64,000 nt of DNA from Alentia gelatinosa. Lineage: Eukaryota; Annelida; Polychaeta; Phyllodocida; Polynoidae. The position numbers and the translations under genes are program-made. Shown one piece after another: positions 44,751-53,591 of the stretch; the first letter of the stretch is position 1; the number at the start of each line of letters is the position of its first letter. Where the stretch lies: NCBI GenBank assembly GCA_950022655.1, contig OX465579.1:178936303-179000302 (forward strand), written 5' to 3'. Under the pieces are notes generated by a model that ran no database searches, was not told the origin of the DNA, and saw only the letters and a program-made list of their open reading frames with translations.

Positions 44751-45111
44751 CAGGCTTTAAGAATGACGGAGATGATGTGGGACTGGGGACCAGGTACTCC
44801 CTCTCATAGCGTTTGTGTGTTGTGTGATGTTTGGTGGTGTTTGGTGGTGTTTGAGAATGACAGCGTTGAGGTTGCACTGGGGACCCGGGGGTCGTTGAAT
44901 AACCTACGAACGACAAAATAAGTATCTTAGAATTATCTTTTGGGCCGTTGTGTTGTATAAAATAATGTGTCGTAAGCAGAAGATGTTTCGATGATTATAG
45001 TAATCGAATGGTCTTAGAAGGTGTTGTATACAAATAAGTTCATTCAGAAAATGTCTTCAGTTTAGTCATACAACACTGAATGAAAAATATTGTCAAGAAT
45101 GTTGTTTGTCT
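44751..45111. other. Unique DNA with a possible second element end
   Basis: GGGACCCGGGGGTCGTTGAA at 44879 resembles GGGACCTGGGGGCCGTTTAA at 50602, so it may be an element terminus. The rest is unremarkable. Confidence 0.4.
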
Positions 45112-45361
45112 GGGGGTCGTTGCTCCACGTTTTGCGGATCGCAAAATAGCGACCCGAGGTCGAAAGTGTTGCTCCAGATATTTTGCGGATCGCATCATAA
45201 CTATGTCGCTATCTATATCCAATTAAAACCCCAATGAACCTGTAATCTATGACACTGAGAATGCGGTGTTTTAAAATATAGCGATACAACGTGAAAATAG
45301 CGATACTACACGATACGATCCGATATTACTGGAGCAACGCTTTCCAGGAGCAACGACCCCC
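45112..45361 (+). mobile_element. MITE-C copy 2 (250 bp, perfect 15-bp TIRs)
   Basis: GGGGGTCGTTGCTCC (45112-45126) is perfectly inverted as GGAGCAACGACCCCC (45347-45361). Internal copies of the TIR core occur at GTGTTGCTCCAG (about 45167) and CTGGAGCAACGC (about 45330). It matches 23925-24173 across its interior. There is no coding capacity. Confidence 0.9.
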
Positions 45362-45427
45362 TGTGGCGCTATCGTATCGCAACAGTACAGGAAACGAACG
45401 AACTTTATTCAACAGGGCCCAGGTGTT

Positions 45428-45900
45428 CTCTGTGATGGTGTTTGTGAGGTGTGTGAGGTGTGGTGTGTGTGGTGCATGTGGTGTATGTGTGGTGTGTGTG
45501 GTGTATGGTGTGTGGTGTGTGTGGTGAGGTGTGGTGAGGAGTGTTGTGTGAGATGAGTTGTGTGTGGTGTGTGAGGTGTGTGTGGTGAGGTGTGGTGAGG
45601 TGTGTGTGGTGAGGTGTGGCGAGGTGTGTGTGGTGTGGAGTGTGGTGTGTGGTGTGGTGTGGTATTATGTTCTATGTAAGTGTGACAGTGACTGAGTTCA
45701 GGTGGGACCGGGCACCAGGTGTTCTCTCTGATACTGTTTGTGTGGTGTGTGAGGTGTGGTGTGTGTGGTGTGTGTGGCGAGGTGTGTGTGGTGTGGAGTG
45801 TGGTGTGTGGTGTGGTGTGGTATTATGTTCTATGTTAGTGTGACAGTGACTGAGTTCAGGTGGGACCGGGCACCAGGTGTTCTCTCTGATACTGTTTGCT
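45428..45900. repeat. TG-rich repeat with a 158-bp duplication
   Basis: GGTGTGTG/GGTGTGGTG runs are followed by GGTATTATGTTCTATGTAAG, CTGAGTTCAGGTGGGACC and CACCAGGTGTTCTCTCTGAT. This block is at 45661 and again at 45819 (158 bp). A diverged copy of its end (CAGGTGTTCTCTGTGATGG) lies near 45419 and another near 44790. Confidence 0.92.
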
Positions 45901-45947
45901 CTCAGGAAATCCAGTTATATATCACATTAGTGAGCCGGGCGCGGGGC

Positions 45948-46031
45948 GGGGGGGGGGGGGGGCGACCTTTACGACAATCCCATTGTTCAGCCTCGTCTCT
46001 CTGCCATCCCCTGCCCCCCCCCCCCCCCCCC
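45948..46031. repeat. Opposed poly-G and poly-C runs
   Basis: Fifteen G at 45948-45962 (after GGCGCGGGGC) and eighteen C at 46014-46031 (before GCCCAG) are separated by 51 bp. The flanks also pair (GGGCG/CGCCC), so the segment could form a very stable hairpin. Run lengths may be inaccurate. Confidence 0.88.
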
Positions 46032-46253
46032 GCCCAGAACGTCTCAATATGACGGCCCTCAACCCGCCATGGAGGTGCTTCCAGAGACACGGCCAGAAAT
46101 AGAGAGAAGAGAAGAGACAGGCAAAGGAAGACAGCCGGGGATAGTCGCAGACGGAATAGTTGTTAATTTGAGAACTGCACTTTGGTGGTTTCTCTCCGGC
46201 GCCAACCGGTACTTTTCATTAAGTTCGCTCAAGTCGCCTTTCACGCTCTCACG

Positions 46254-46323
46254 GCGCATGCGTCAGTCAAACTTTAAACACACGTTTAGAACGAGATCTC
46301 GCGAGAGGGATTGTGGCGGGAAA
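46254..46323. promoter_or_regulatory. Clustered promoter motifs (NRF1-, TCTCGCGAGA-, E2F-like)
   Basis: Within 70 bp lie GCGCATGCG (46254-46262, NRF1-like), the perfect palindrome TCTCGCGAGA (46297-46306, a known metazoan CpG-island promoter element) and GGCGGGAAA (46315-46323, E2F-like). The surrounding 46190-46560 is CpG-rich. This is the best promoter candidate in the window. Direction is unclear; a candidate coding exon lies 1.7 kb downstream on +. Confidence 0.5.
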
Positions 46324-46329
46324 CAAGCC

Positions 46330-46620
46330 TCGTTCTGAGTTTGTCGCTCAACATGCTATTTCCAATCTAGTCATTTGTAGAGGGCGCACCAGCTGTCCGC
46401 GGCCGGCCCGATACGGCGGCTAAGTGGCGGCTGGAGTGGGAGAGAGAGGAGTGGGGCTGAGTGAGGAGGGCGCGGCGTGTGAACGGAGGAGGAGGGGGAG
46501 GAGGGGGAGAGGGGCTGAAACTGGAGGCTTCCCGGCAGCGGTGACGCGATAAAATGACACTGTGAAGTGTGACACAGAGTGGAGTGGTCTGAGTGTGAGT
46601 CTGAGGGTGCATGTGAGGGT
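46330..46620. promoter_or_regulatory. CpG/GA-rich continuation of the candidate promoter
   Basis: Contains CCGCGGCCGGCCCGATACGGC (around 46396), GGAGGAGGGGGAGGAGGGGG (about 46483) and GCGGTGACGCGATAAAATGAC (about 46537). It could be first-exon or 5' untranslated sequence. No donor was clear before the 38-bp array begins. Confidence 0.35.
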
Positions 46621-46629
46621 GAATGGGAG

Positions 46630-47935
46630 AGTGTAGAGGTTTCAGAGGTAGGACATATGTCATTAAGTATGCACAGAAATGTAGAGGCAGGCCATATGTC
46701 AGTCAGTGGGTATGCAGGTTTAGAGGTAGGTCATATGTCAGTCAGTGTGTTTGCAGGTTTAGAGGCAGGCCATATGTCAGAGAGTGTGTACAGGGTTTGG
46801 AGGCAGGCCATATGTCAGTCAGTGTGTTTGCAGGTTTAGAGGCAGGCCATATGTCAGAGAGTGTGTACAGGGTTTAGAGGCAGGCCATATGTCAGTGAGT
46901 GTGTACAGGGTTTGGAGGCAGGCCATATATCAGTGAGTGTGTACAGGGTTTAGAGGCAGGCCATATGTCAGAGAGTGTGTACAGGGTTTAGAGGCAGGCC
47001 ATATGTGAGAAAGTGTGTACAGGGTTTAGAGGCAGGCCATATGTCAGGCAGTGTGTACAGGGTCTAGAGGCAGGCCATATGTCAGTCAGTGTGTACAGGG
47101 TCTAGAGGCAGGCCATATGTCAGTCAGTGTGTACAGGGTTTAGAGGTAGGCCATATGTCAGAGAGTGTGTACAGGGTTTAGAGGCAGGCCATATGTCAGT
47201 GAGTGTGTACAGGGTTTAGAGGCAGGCCATATGTCAGAGAGTGTGTACAGGGTTTAGAGGCAGGCCATATGTCAGAGAGTGTGTACAGGGTTTAGAGGCA
47301 GGCCATATGTCAGTGTGTGTGTACAGGGTTTAGAGGCAGGCTATATGTCAGTGTGTGTGTACAGGGTTTAGAGGCAGGCTATATGTCAGTCAGTGTGTAC
47401 AGGGTTTAGAGGCAGGCCATATGTCAGAGAGTGTGTACAGGGTTTAGAGGCAGGCCATATGTCAGAGAGTGTGTACAGGGTTTAGAGGTAGGCCATATGT
47501 CAGTGTGTGTGTACAGGGTTTAGAGGCAGGCTATATGTCAGTGTGTGTGTACAGGGTTTAGAGGCAGGCTATATGTCAGTCAGTGTGTACAGGGTTTAGA
47601 GGCAGGCCATATGTCAGAGAGTGTGTACAGGGTTTAGAGGCAGGCCATATGTCAGTCAGTCTGTACAGGGTTTAGTGGCAGGCCATATGTCAGAGAGTGT
47701 GTACAGGGTATGGAGGCAGGTCATATGTCAGAGAGTGTGTACAGGGTTTAGAGGCAGGCCATATGTCAGTGAGTGTGTACAGGGTTTAGAGGCAGGCCAT
47801 GTGTCAGTCAGTGTGTACAGGGTTTAGAGGCAGGCCATATGTCAGTCAGTGTGTGGGTACAGGGTTTAGAGGCAGGCCATATGTCAGAGAGTGTGTACAG
47901 GGTTTAGAGGCAGGCCATATGTCAGTGAGTGTGAG
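46630..47935. repeat. 38-bp minisatellite, about 34 copies
   Basis: GGTTTAGAGGCAGGCCATAT plus GTCAGAGAGTGTGTACAG forms a 38-bp unit. Variants GTCAGTCAG, GTCAGTGTG and GGCTATATG recur in ordered blocks (a TCAGTGTGTGTG/CTATATG pattern at about 47310-47400 returns near 47490-47590). If the flanking promoter and exon belong to one gene, this array lies in its first intron. Confidence 0.96.
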
Positions 47936-48062
47936 GACACTTCGCCACACACCCCCCAGAAAGCCTCCTGTCGATGGCCACTTCGCCTCTGCGCATATTT
48001 GGGCGCCGCTGGCAAACAGAGAAGACTGAAGCTGAGCTGTTTTTTCTCGCTCCTCCTTCTAG

Positions 48063-48131
48063 AGGCTTTCACGTGGCGTAGGACAGTCGTCACAATGCGG
48101 TCCGTCCGCAAAAAGACGGACGTGTCTAAAG
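48063..48131 (+). CDS. Candidate exon with translation start and splice sites
   Basis: A polypyrimidine tract and acceptor (TTTTTTCTCGCTCCTCCTTC then TAG, AG at 48061-48062) precede CpG-rich AGGCTTTCACGTGGCG. ATG at 48095 lies in CACAATGCGG and reads MRSVRKKTDVSK before an AAAG/GTACAC donor at 48132. Acceptor, start, basic codons and donor within 70 bp suggest a second exon carrying the start codon, downstream of the 46.3-kb motif cluster. The 12 residues are too few to identify a protein. All of this could be chance. Confidence 0.3.
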
Positions 48132-48219
48132 GTACACTGGGGTTTGATGCCTGTAGATGTACGGGAATGTTTGTGGGCATGTATGTGTGGATTCTTCTTA
48201 TGAACGTACGTATGTATGT

Positions 48220-48567
48220 TTATTATCCACCGTATACAAATACCCCTGTGAACATGCACGGGGACTCAGTAAACCATTACCCATTATATACATGTTGTCA
48301 GATGCCATAAACAAGGTAAACGGAGCCAAATTGACGGTTTTTGGTCTTAGAGGCATTGTATATGGGATATAGTCCCTTTGTTTTATAGAGTAATAGATGA
48401 GTTTTTATTGATGGACCTTTTAATGTGGTAATTCCCGGGGTTAATATATATATGGGAGAAGATGTATAGAAATCACATTTACATTTATTTTTTTGTGGAA
48501 AGGCGGCTCTGTAAACAACTCGAGGTTGTTGCTAGTAATACACTCGCTGAACCTCGAGTGTTTGTTT
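48220..48567 (+). mobile_element. Dispersed repeat family B, copy 2
   Basis: TTATTATCCACCGTATACAA begins the match, followed by GGGGACTCAGTAAACCATTA, ATAGTCCCTTTGTTTTATAG and the terminal AACTCGAGGTTG...AACCTCGAGTG inverted words. It aligns with 53320-53588 and with the reverse complement of 16780-17077. Confidence 0.82.
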
Positions 48568-48724
48568 TTTTTAGATCATTTTATTCATCCTGGAGGAGAT
48601 AAGGCAAGTCTAAGCCTATTTACAATCAAGTACAGCCATCGTACTTGTAACCATTCAATGTGTATTTGTCAATACAAGCTAAGGTCGCACAACCATGATG
48701 CTAACTAACTGCCGCTTACAAATT
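48568..48724. other. Short unique spacer
   Basis: Non-repetitive, no gene seen. Confidence 0.4.
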
Positions 48725-49292
48725 AAGTATATCTACAACGCATAACCTCTATCATTTAAGTATGATATCTACGATGTATTACCTCTATAAATTAAGTATG
48801 ATATTTACGATGCATAGCCTCTATCAATTAAGTATGATATCTACGATGTATTACCTCTATAAATTAAGTATGATATCTACGATGCATTACTTCTATCAAT
48901 TAAGTATGATATCGTCAACGCATAACCTCTATCAATTTAGTATGATATCTACGATGCATTACCTCTATCAATTAAGTATGATATCTACGATGCATTACCT
49001 CTATCAATTTAGTATGATATCTACGATGCATTACCTCTATCAATTTAGTATGATATCTACAACGCATAACCTCTATCATTTAAGTATGATATCTACGATG
49101 CATTACCTCTATCAATTAAGTATGATATCTACGATGCATTACCTCTATCAATTTAGTATGATATCTACGATGCATTACCTCTATCATTTTAGTATGATAT
49201 CTACGATGCATTACCTGTATCAATTAAGTATGATATCTAGGATGCATTACCTCTATCAATTAAGTATGATATCTGCGATGCATTACCTCTAT
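48725..49292. repeat. 36-bp minisatellite, about 15 copies
   Basis: The unit is GATGCATTACCTCTATCAAT plus TAAGTATGATATCTAC. Variants AACGCATAACCTC and CAATTTAGTATG alternate. The + strand 12-residue frame (ISTMHYLYQLSM) is unit-derived and ends soon after the array. Confidence 0.96.
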
Positions 49293-49604
49293 ACACAAAA
49301 CCTGTCCACAAAACCATCGTGTGTTCTCTATGCATTATAGATGTGTCTGTAGGTATGCGCATCTAAATACAAGCCTCAATGTATTTGTATATGTATGTAT
49401 TTATGTGTGAGTGCTGTGCCAGCTTTGTTTTCGGCTTGTGATCGTATGATGACAGACCCAGCTTGCTGCACCACAGTCTAAACAACACCAGCCGATTCGG
49501 GGTTGAATGATTAGTTCCCAAATCGTACAGGAGTCGGTGAACTTGTCGCAGGCACGTTTCGTAACCTGTCGCTCGACCGGCGGCCATCCCCGTGGATACC
49601 AGAG
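49293..49604. other. Unique DNA, no gene seen
   Basis: AAACCTGTCCACAAAACCATCGT near 49302 resembles a word in family B copy 1 (CTGTCCACATAACCATCGT, 16822), so it may be a small fragment of that family. Otherwise unremarkable. Confidence 0.4.
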
Positions 49605-49685
49605 ACAAGGTCACGAGTCTCACAGAGGGATTGTAACCAATAAATTAAATATTTATTAGTTTGATAAAGATCTGAGAATGTAGGG
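49605..49685 (+). mobile_element. Dispersed 81-bp repeat G, copy 1
   Basis: ACAAGGTCACGAGTCTCACA, GAGGGATTGTAACCAATAAA, TTAAATATTTATTAGTTTGA and TAAAGATCTGAGAATG match 55103-55183 almost base for base. It ends exactly at the MITE-H boundary. Confidence 0.85.
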
Positions 49686-49687
49686 TG

Positions 49688-49893
49688 TTAAGTGCCAGAT
49701 CCACTAAGGCGATTTGGGTTCGCAGACGTTCGCAAACGTTCGCAGACGTTCGCAGACGTTCGCAGACGTTCGCATGGACATGCGAATGCCTTGCGACAAT
49801 ATCTAGTATATCGAATATTATCGCATGGGATTCGCACAGTCGTACGGATCGCAGACGCATTCGCTTGGTCGCCTTAGTGGATTTGGCGCTTTA
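49688..49893. mobile_element. MITE-H copy 1, foldback TIR element (~206 bp)
   Basis: TTAAGTGCCAGATCCACTAA... (49688-49712) is inverted at TCGCCTTAGTGGATTTGGCG... (49869-49893). Flanking TTA on both sides fits a TTA or TA target duplication. The interior has six CAGACGTTCG-type decamers (49719-49772). Confidence 0.87.
49719..49773. repeat. 10-bp CAGACGTTCG direct repeats inside MITE-H
   Basis: About five tandem copies of TTCGCAGACG (one CAAACG) lie inside MITE-H copy 1. Scattered TTCGCA words recur in copy 2. Confidence 0.9.
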
Positions 49894-50099
49894 GTCCTAA
49901 GCAAATGAGTCTGCAGTAATCTTAAGGGGGTATTCACTAATTGTTGGCTGACCCTTGCCTAGCTGTCCTACATCTACCGACTCCGTTAGGATGCCTCGCC
50001 TGAGACAAAGTACCATTCCTTTATCGCTGACAAAGGTACATCAAAGTTCTGAAATCGGTAGATGTGCATTGGACTTTACACGCGGACGTTTGCGTGTGG
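49894..50099. other. Unique spacer between the MITE-H copies
   Basis: About 200 bp with no gene. CTGACCCTTGCCTAGCTGTC and GACTTTACACGCGGACG stand out only as CpG-bearing unique sequence. Confidence 0.4.
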
Positions 50100-50391
50100 T
50101 AAGCGCCAAATCCACTGAGGCGATTTTTCATGATCTTTTTGCATAAAATTCACATGAAAAATCGCCTCAGTGGATCAGGCAGTCGCAATGGAATTCGCTT
50201 GTTGCTGGATTCACACGGTCGCATAGTCGCATGGAACGTACTCGAATTCGCATGAAAATTCCATCGCCTCAGTGGATTTTCTGCTTAATGCGCCAAATTG
50301 CATGCGACCGAGCGAACTCTGTGCGAACGTCTGTGAACGTCGGCGACCGCTGATTCGACTGAAACATCGCCTCAGTGGATTTGGCGGTTTA
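50100..50391. mobile_element. MITE-H copy 2, nested palindromes (~292 bp)
   Basis: TAAGCGCCAAATCCACTGAG... (from 50100) is inverted at CTCAGTGGATTTGGCGGTTTA (to 50391). Inside, ATCGCCTCAGTGGAT recurs near 50161 and 50263. The first, with the left TIR, makes a 23-bp perfect stem (ATCCACTGAGGCGATTTTTC, 50110 on, against 50153-50175). The arrangement suggests elements inserted in one another or end-to-end duplication. Confidence 0.87.
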
Positions 50392-51369
50392 CAGTCATCC
50401 TGTGTCTCTCTCAGAGAAGAACGAGCTCAGGGCCTTTAATAGAATATCATTATTAAAACAATCAACCAATACAACTCACAATGCTGTCATGGGAAAGTTG
50501 AAATAAGTCCCATAATAATTAGTATGCAAATGAGAACTCAGACAATAGCAGGTCTTACTGGCTTGTCTCTCCATGACTCTACTCGGAGTTAATGCCGGCG
50601 GGACCTGGGGGCCGTTTAATAATCGTGGATATAGCGTAGAAATTGTGCTCCGATCGTTTTACGGCCAATGTCGTTGTATAAGGTTTTTGGTCCTAGAGCT
50701 AGGACGGTTCAAGGATAAGATCACCTCTGGGCCACGATATATCGTTGTATACATTTATCGTTCAATTTTCCTTTGTCCTCTTGTCTTAAGTCGTCTAAAA
50801 CTCTCTTAAGTCTATGTCACCTAAAGGGGTGTCGTAGCATTTGTAAATTCGCAAATATAGTTAAATTCTGTATCAATGTTGCAATAATCAGCAATTTTGT
50901 GATAAATTGGCTGGTTGGGGTTATTGTGAAATGGTTGAGTATCGCTGTATTGACAGGAAGATCAGACGCTTCTCGCCAGTACAATGAGGGGTTTATTAAG
51001 CCACCTCAATTCAGCCACACTAACTATGTCTTTATATAATACCTGACGGGATTCTACTTGGACTGTCATATGATACTCCTAGGACGGTCATAGGATGGTC
51101 TATGTTAGATAACCATGGATTGTCCTGTCAAAGGGCAGTTAGAAGGACGGAGATTTGAAAAGTTCCTCCAGATTATCCTTAATCTCTTATTCTGAAGTTC
51201 TAACACGATAAACCAGTGAAACAACACAACTTGGGATGTAAACTAAGGGTATCCAGATTCCCCTGTTTATCAAATGTTGAAATTAAAAGATTTTTTTTTT
51301 ACTTGTAGTTTAATTATAGTTACATCTCTCTGGCATGTAGAGAATTTCCCAATACACTCACATTCATAT
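50392..51369. other. Unique DNA, no gene seen
   Basis: Includes the possible element end GGGACCTGGGGGCCGTTTAA (50602) and a T10 run near 51291. Frames of 78-88 residues on + (50573, 50773) are not recognised. Confidence 0.45.
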
Positions 51370-52888
51370 ATATAAATCATACCCCGCCTTATATGTAGGT
51401 CCTGTGATTTATACAACTGACTAGATGCATTATGAGATATACGTCAGACGCGTATCTCACAGTGCGCAGACTCCGTCATAGCCCGCCTTATATGTAGGTC
51501 CTGTGATTTATACACCTGACTAGATGCATTATGAGATATACGTCAGACGCGTATCGCACATTGCGCAGACTCCGTCATAGCCCGCCTTATATGTAGGTCT
51601 TGTGATTTATACACCTGACTAGATGCGTTATGAGATATAAGTCAGACACGTATCGCGCAGTGCGCAGACTCCGTCATACCCCGCCTTATATGTAGGTCCT
51701 ATGATTTATACACCTGACTAGATGCATTATGAGATATACGTCAGACGCGTATCGCACATTGCGCAGACTCCGTCATACCCTGCCTTATATGTAGGTCCTA
51801 TGATTTATACACCTGACTAGATGCATTATGAGATATACGTTACACACATATCACACAGTGCACAGACTCCGTCATACCCGCCTTATATGTAGGTCCTGTG
51901 ATTTATACACTTGACTAGATGCATTATGAGACACACCAGATACGTCAGACGCGTATCGCGCAGTGCGCAGACTCCGTCATAGCCCGCCTTATATGTAGGT
52001 CCTGTGATTTATACACCTGACTAGATGCATTATGAGATATACGTCAGACGCGTATCTCGCGGTGCGCAGACTCCATCATACACCCGCCTTATATGTAGGT
52101 CCTGTGATTTATACACCTGACTAGATGCATTATGAGATATACGTCAGACGCGTATCACACATTGCGCAGACTCCGTCATACCTCGCCTTATATGTAGGTC
52201 CTGTGATTTATACACCTGACTAGATGCATTATGAGATACACGTCTCACACGTATCGAGCAGTGCGCAGACTCCATCATTCCCCGCCTTATATGTAGGTCC
52301 TGTGATTTATACACCTGACTAGATGCATCATGAGATATACGTCAGACACGTATCGCGCAGTGCGCAGACTCCGTCATACGCCCTCCTTATATGTAGGTCC
52401 TGTGATTTATACAACTGACTAGATGCATTAAGAGATATACGTCAGACGCGTATCGCACAGTGCGCAGACTCCGTCATACCTTGCCTTATATGTAGGTCCT
52501 GTGATTTATACACCTGACTAGATGCATCATGAGATATACGTCAGACACGTATCGCGCAGTGCGCAGACTCCGTCATACGCCCTCCTTATATGTAGGTCCT
52601 GTGATTTATACAACTGACTAGATGCATTAAGAGATATACGTCAGACGCGTATCGCACAGTGCGCAGACTCCGTCATACGCCCGCCTTATATGTAGGTCTT
52701 GTGATTTATACACCTGACTAGATGCATTATGAGATATACGTTACACGCGTATCGCACAGTGCGCAGACTCCGTCATAGCCTGCCTTATATGTAGGTCCTG
52801 TGATTTATACACCTGACTAGATGCATTATGAGATATACGTCAGACGCGTATCGCACAGTGCGCAGACTCCCTCATACCCCGCCTTATG
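51370..52888. repeat. 99-bp tandem array, about 15 copies
   Basis: CCGCCTTATATGTAGGTCCT plus TGATTTATACACCTGACTAG, ATGCATTATGAGATATACG and TCAGACGCGTATCGCACAGT, GCGCAGACTCCGTCATA. ATATGTAGGT lies at 51391 and 51490. A two-unit block (ATGCATCATGAG..., CATACGCCCTCC) at 52321 recurs at 52520, a recent ~199-bp duplication. CpG sites sit in one half of each unit. Confidence 0.96.
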
Positions 52889-53114
52889 CCCGCCGTGTCC
52901 GCATGGCGGCGCCGCTGATGCATGGCGGAGATAAAGGCCACTGATAGAGGGGGGTGAGGCGGGGAGAGGCAGTTACTGTACCATACACACAGAGATCTCA
53001 GTCTCAGGGCTACAGTCTCTTAAAGACTCCTAGATTGTCCTACAGTCTGACCGAGTATCCCACGGTGTCCTACAGTCCCTTACAGTCTCCAATAGTATCC
53101 AAGATGGTTTTTAC
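52889..53114. other. CpG-rich edge with two ATGGCGG words
   Basis: GCATGGCGGCGCCGCTGATG at 52901 and GCATGGCGGAG at 52920 follow the 99-bp array. CTACAGTCT-like words (53010-53100) look like seeds of the AGTCTC array further right. No gene is supported. Confidence 0.35.
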
Positions 53115-53215
53115 CACGCTCGGTGGCCAAGTAATAGGGGTGTTCGCCTCGAGCATGGCCAGTTGTGGGTTCAAACCCCGGTCAAGTCATACCAAAGATT
53201 TACACTCCACCTCGT
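53115..53215 (+). mobile_element. tRNA-derived SINE, plus strand
   Basis: CGCTCGGTGGCCAAGTAATA (A box TGGCCAAGTAATAGG, 53124-53138) and GTTGTGGGTTCAAACCCC (B box GGGTTCAAACC, 53167-53177) are 43 nt apart, followed by GTCATACCAAAGATTTACAC. The same layout and sequence occur on the minus strand at 26219-26331. No tRNA acceptor stem or CCA end is seen, so it is a SINE head and not a tRNA gene. Confidence 0.83.
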
Positions 53216-53221
53216 TTGACC

Positions 53222-53262
53222 GCAGAGTAATTCACGAAGCGAAGCTTCGTGAATTACTCTGC
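53222..53262. other. Perfect 19-bp-arm palindrome beside the SINE
   Basis: GCAGAGTAATTCACGAAGC (53222-53240) and GCTTCGTGAATTACTCTGC (53244-53262) are perfect inverses with a GAA spacer. The GTAATTCAC word also lies at the centre of the family F hairpin (27053) and near the loop of family E (23225), suggesting a shared building block. Confidence 0.9.
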
Positions 53263-53319
53263 AGTCATACTCGATCGAGTACGGACCAAGCTATTTTGAT
53301 CTCGTGGGTTTCCTTCTAA

Positions 53320-53588
53320 TTATTATCCATCGTATACAAAGACCCTATTAGAAATCTATGGGGACTCAGTAAACCACGACCCATTGTATAATACCTGTCA
53401 CATACCATAACTGTGGTATACGGATTCACATCTGTGGTATACGACGTCAAAAACATGGTATACGGGAGAAATAGTCCCTTTGTGCTATAAAACAAGTAAA
53501 TAGTCACTAATGTTATACCCTTTAATTTGGCAACTGGATTAATTCATTGGAACACATGGATGATAAATGCAACGGCTCTGTGAACCAC
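53320..53588 (+). mobile_element. Dispersed repeat family B, copy 3
   Basis: TTATTATCCATCGTATACAA, GGGGACTCAGTAAACCACGA, CCCATTGTATAATACC and ATAGTCCCTTTGTGCTATAA match copies at 48220 and 16780. It also has an internal triple TGTGGTATACG repeat (53410-53465). Confidence 0.83.
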
Positions 53589-53591
53589 TCA

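Noticed and set aside
53115..53215. tRNA gene
   Set aside because: A and B boxes are present, but no acceptor stem pairs around them and the same unit recurs at 26219 with a shared 3' tail, so it is a SINE.
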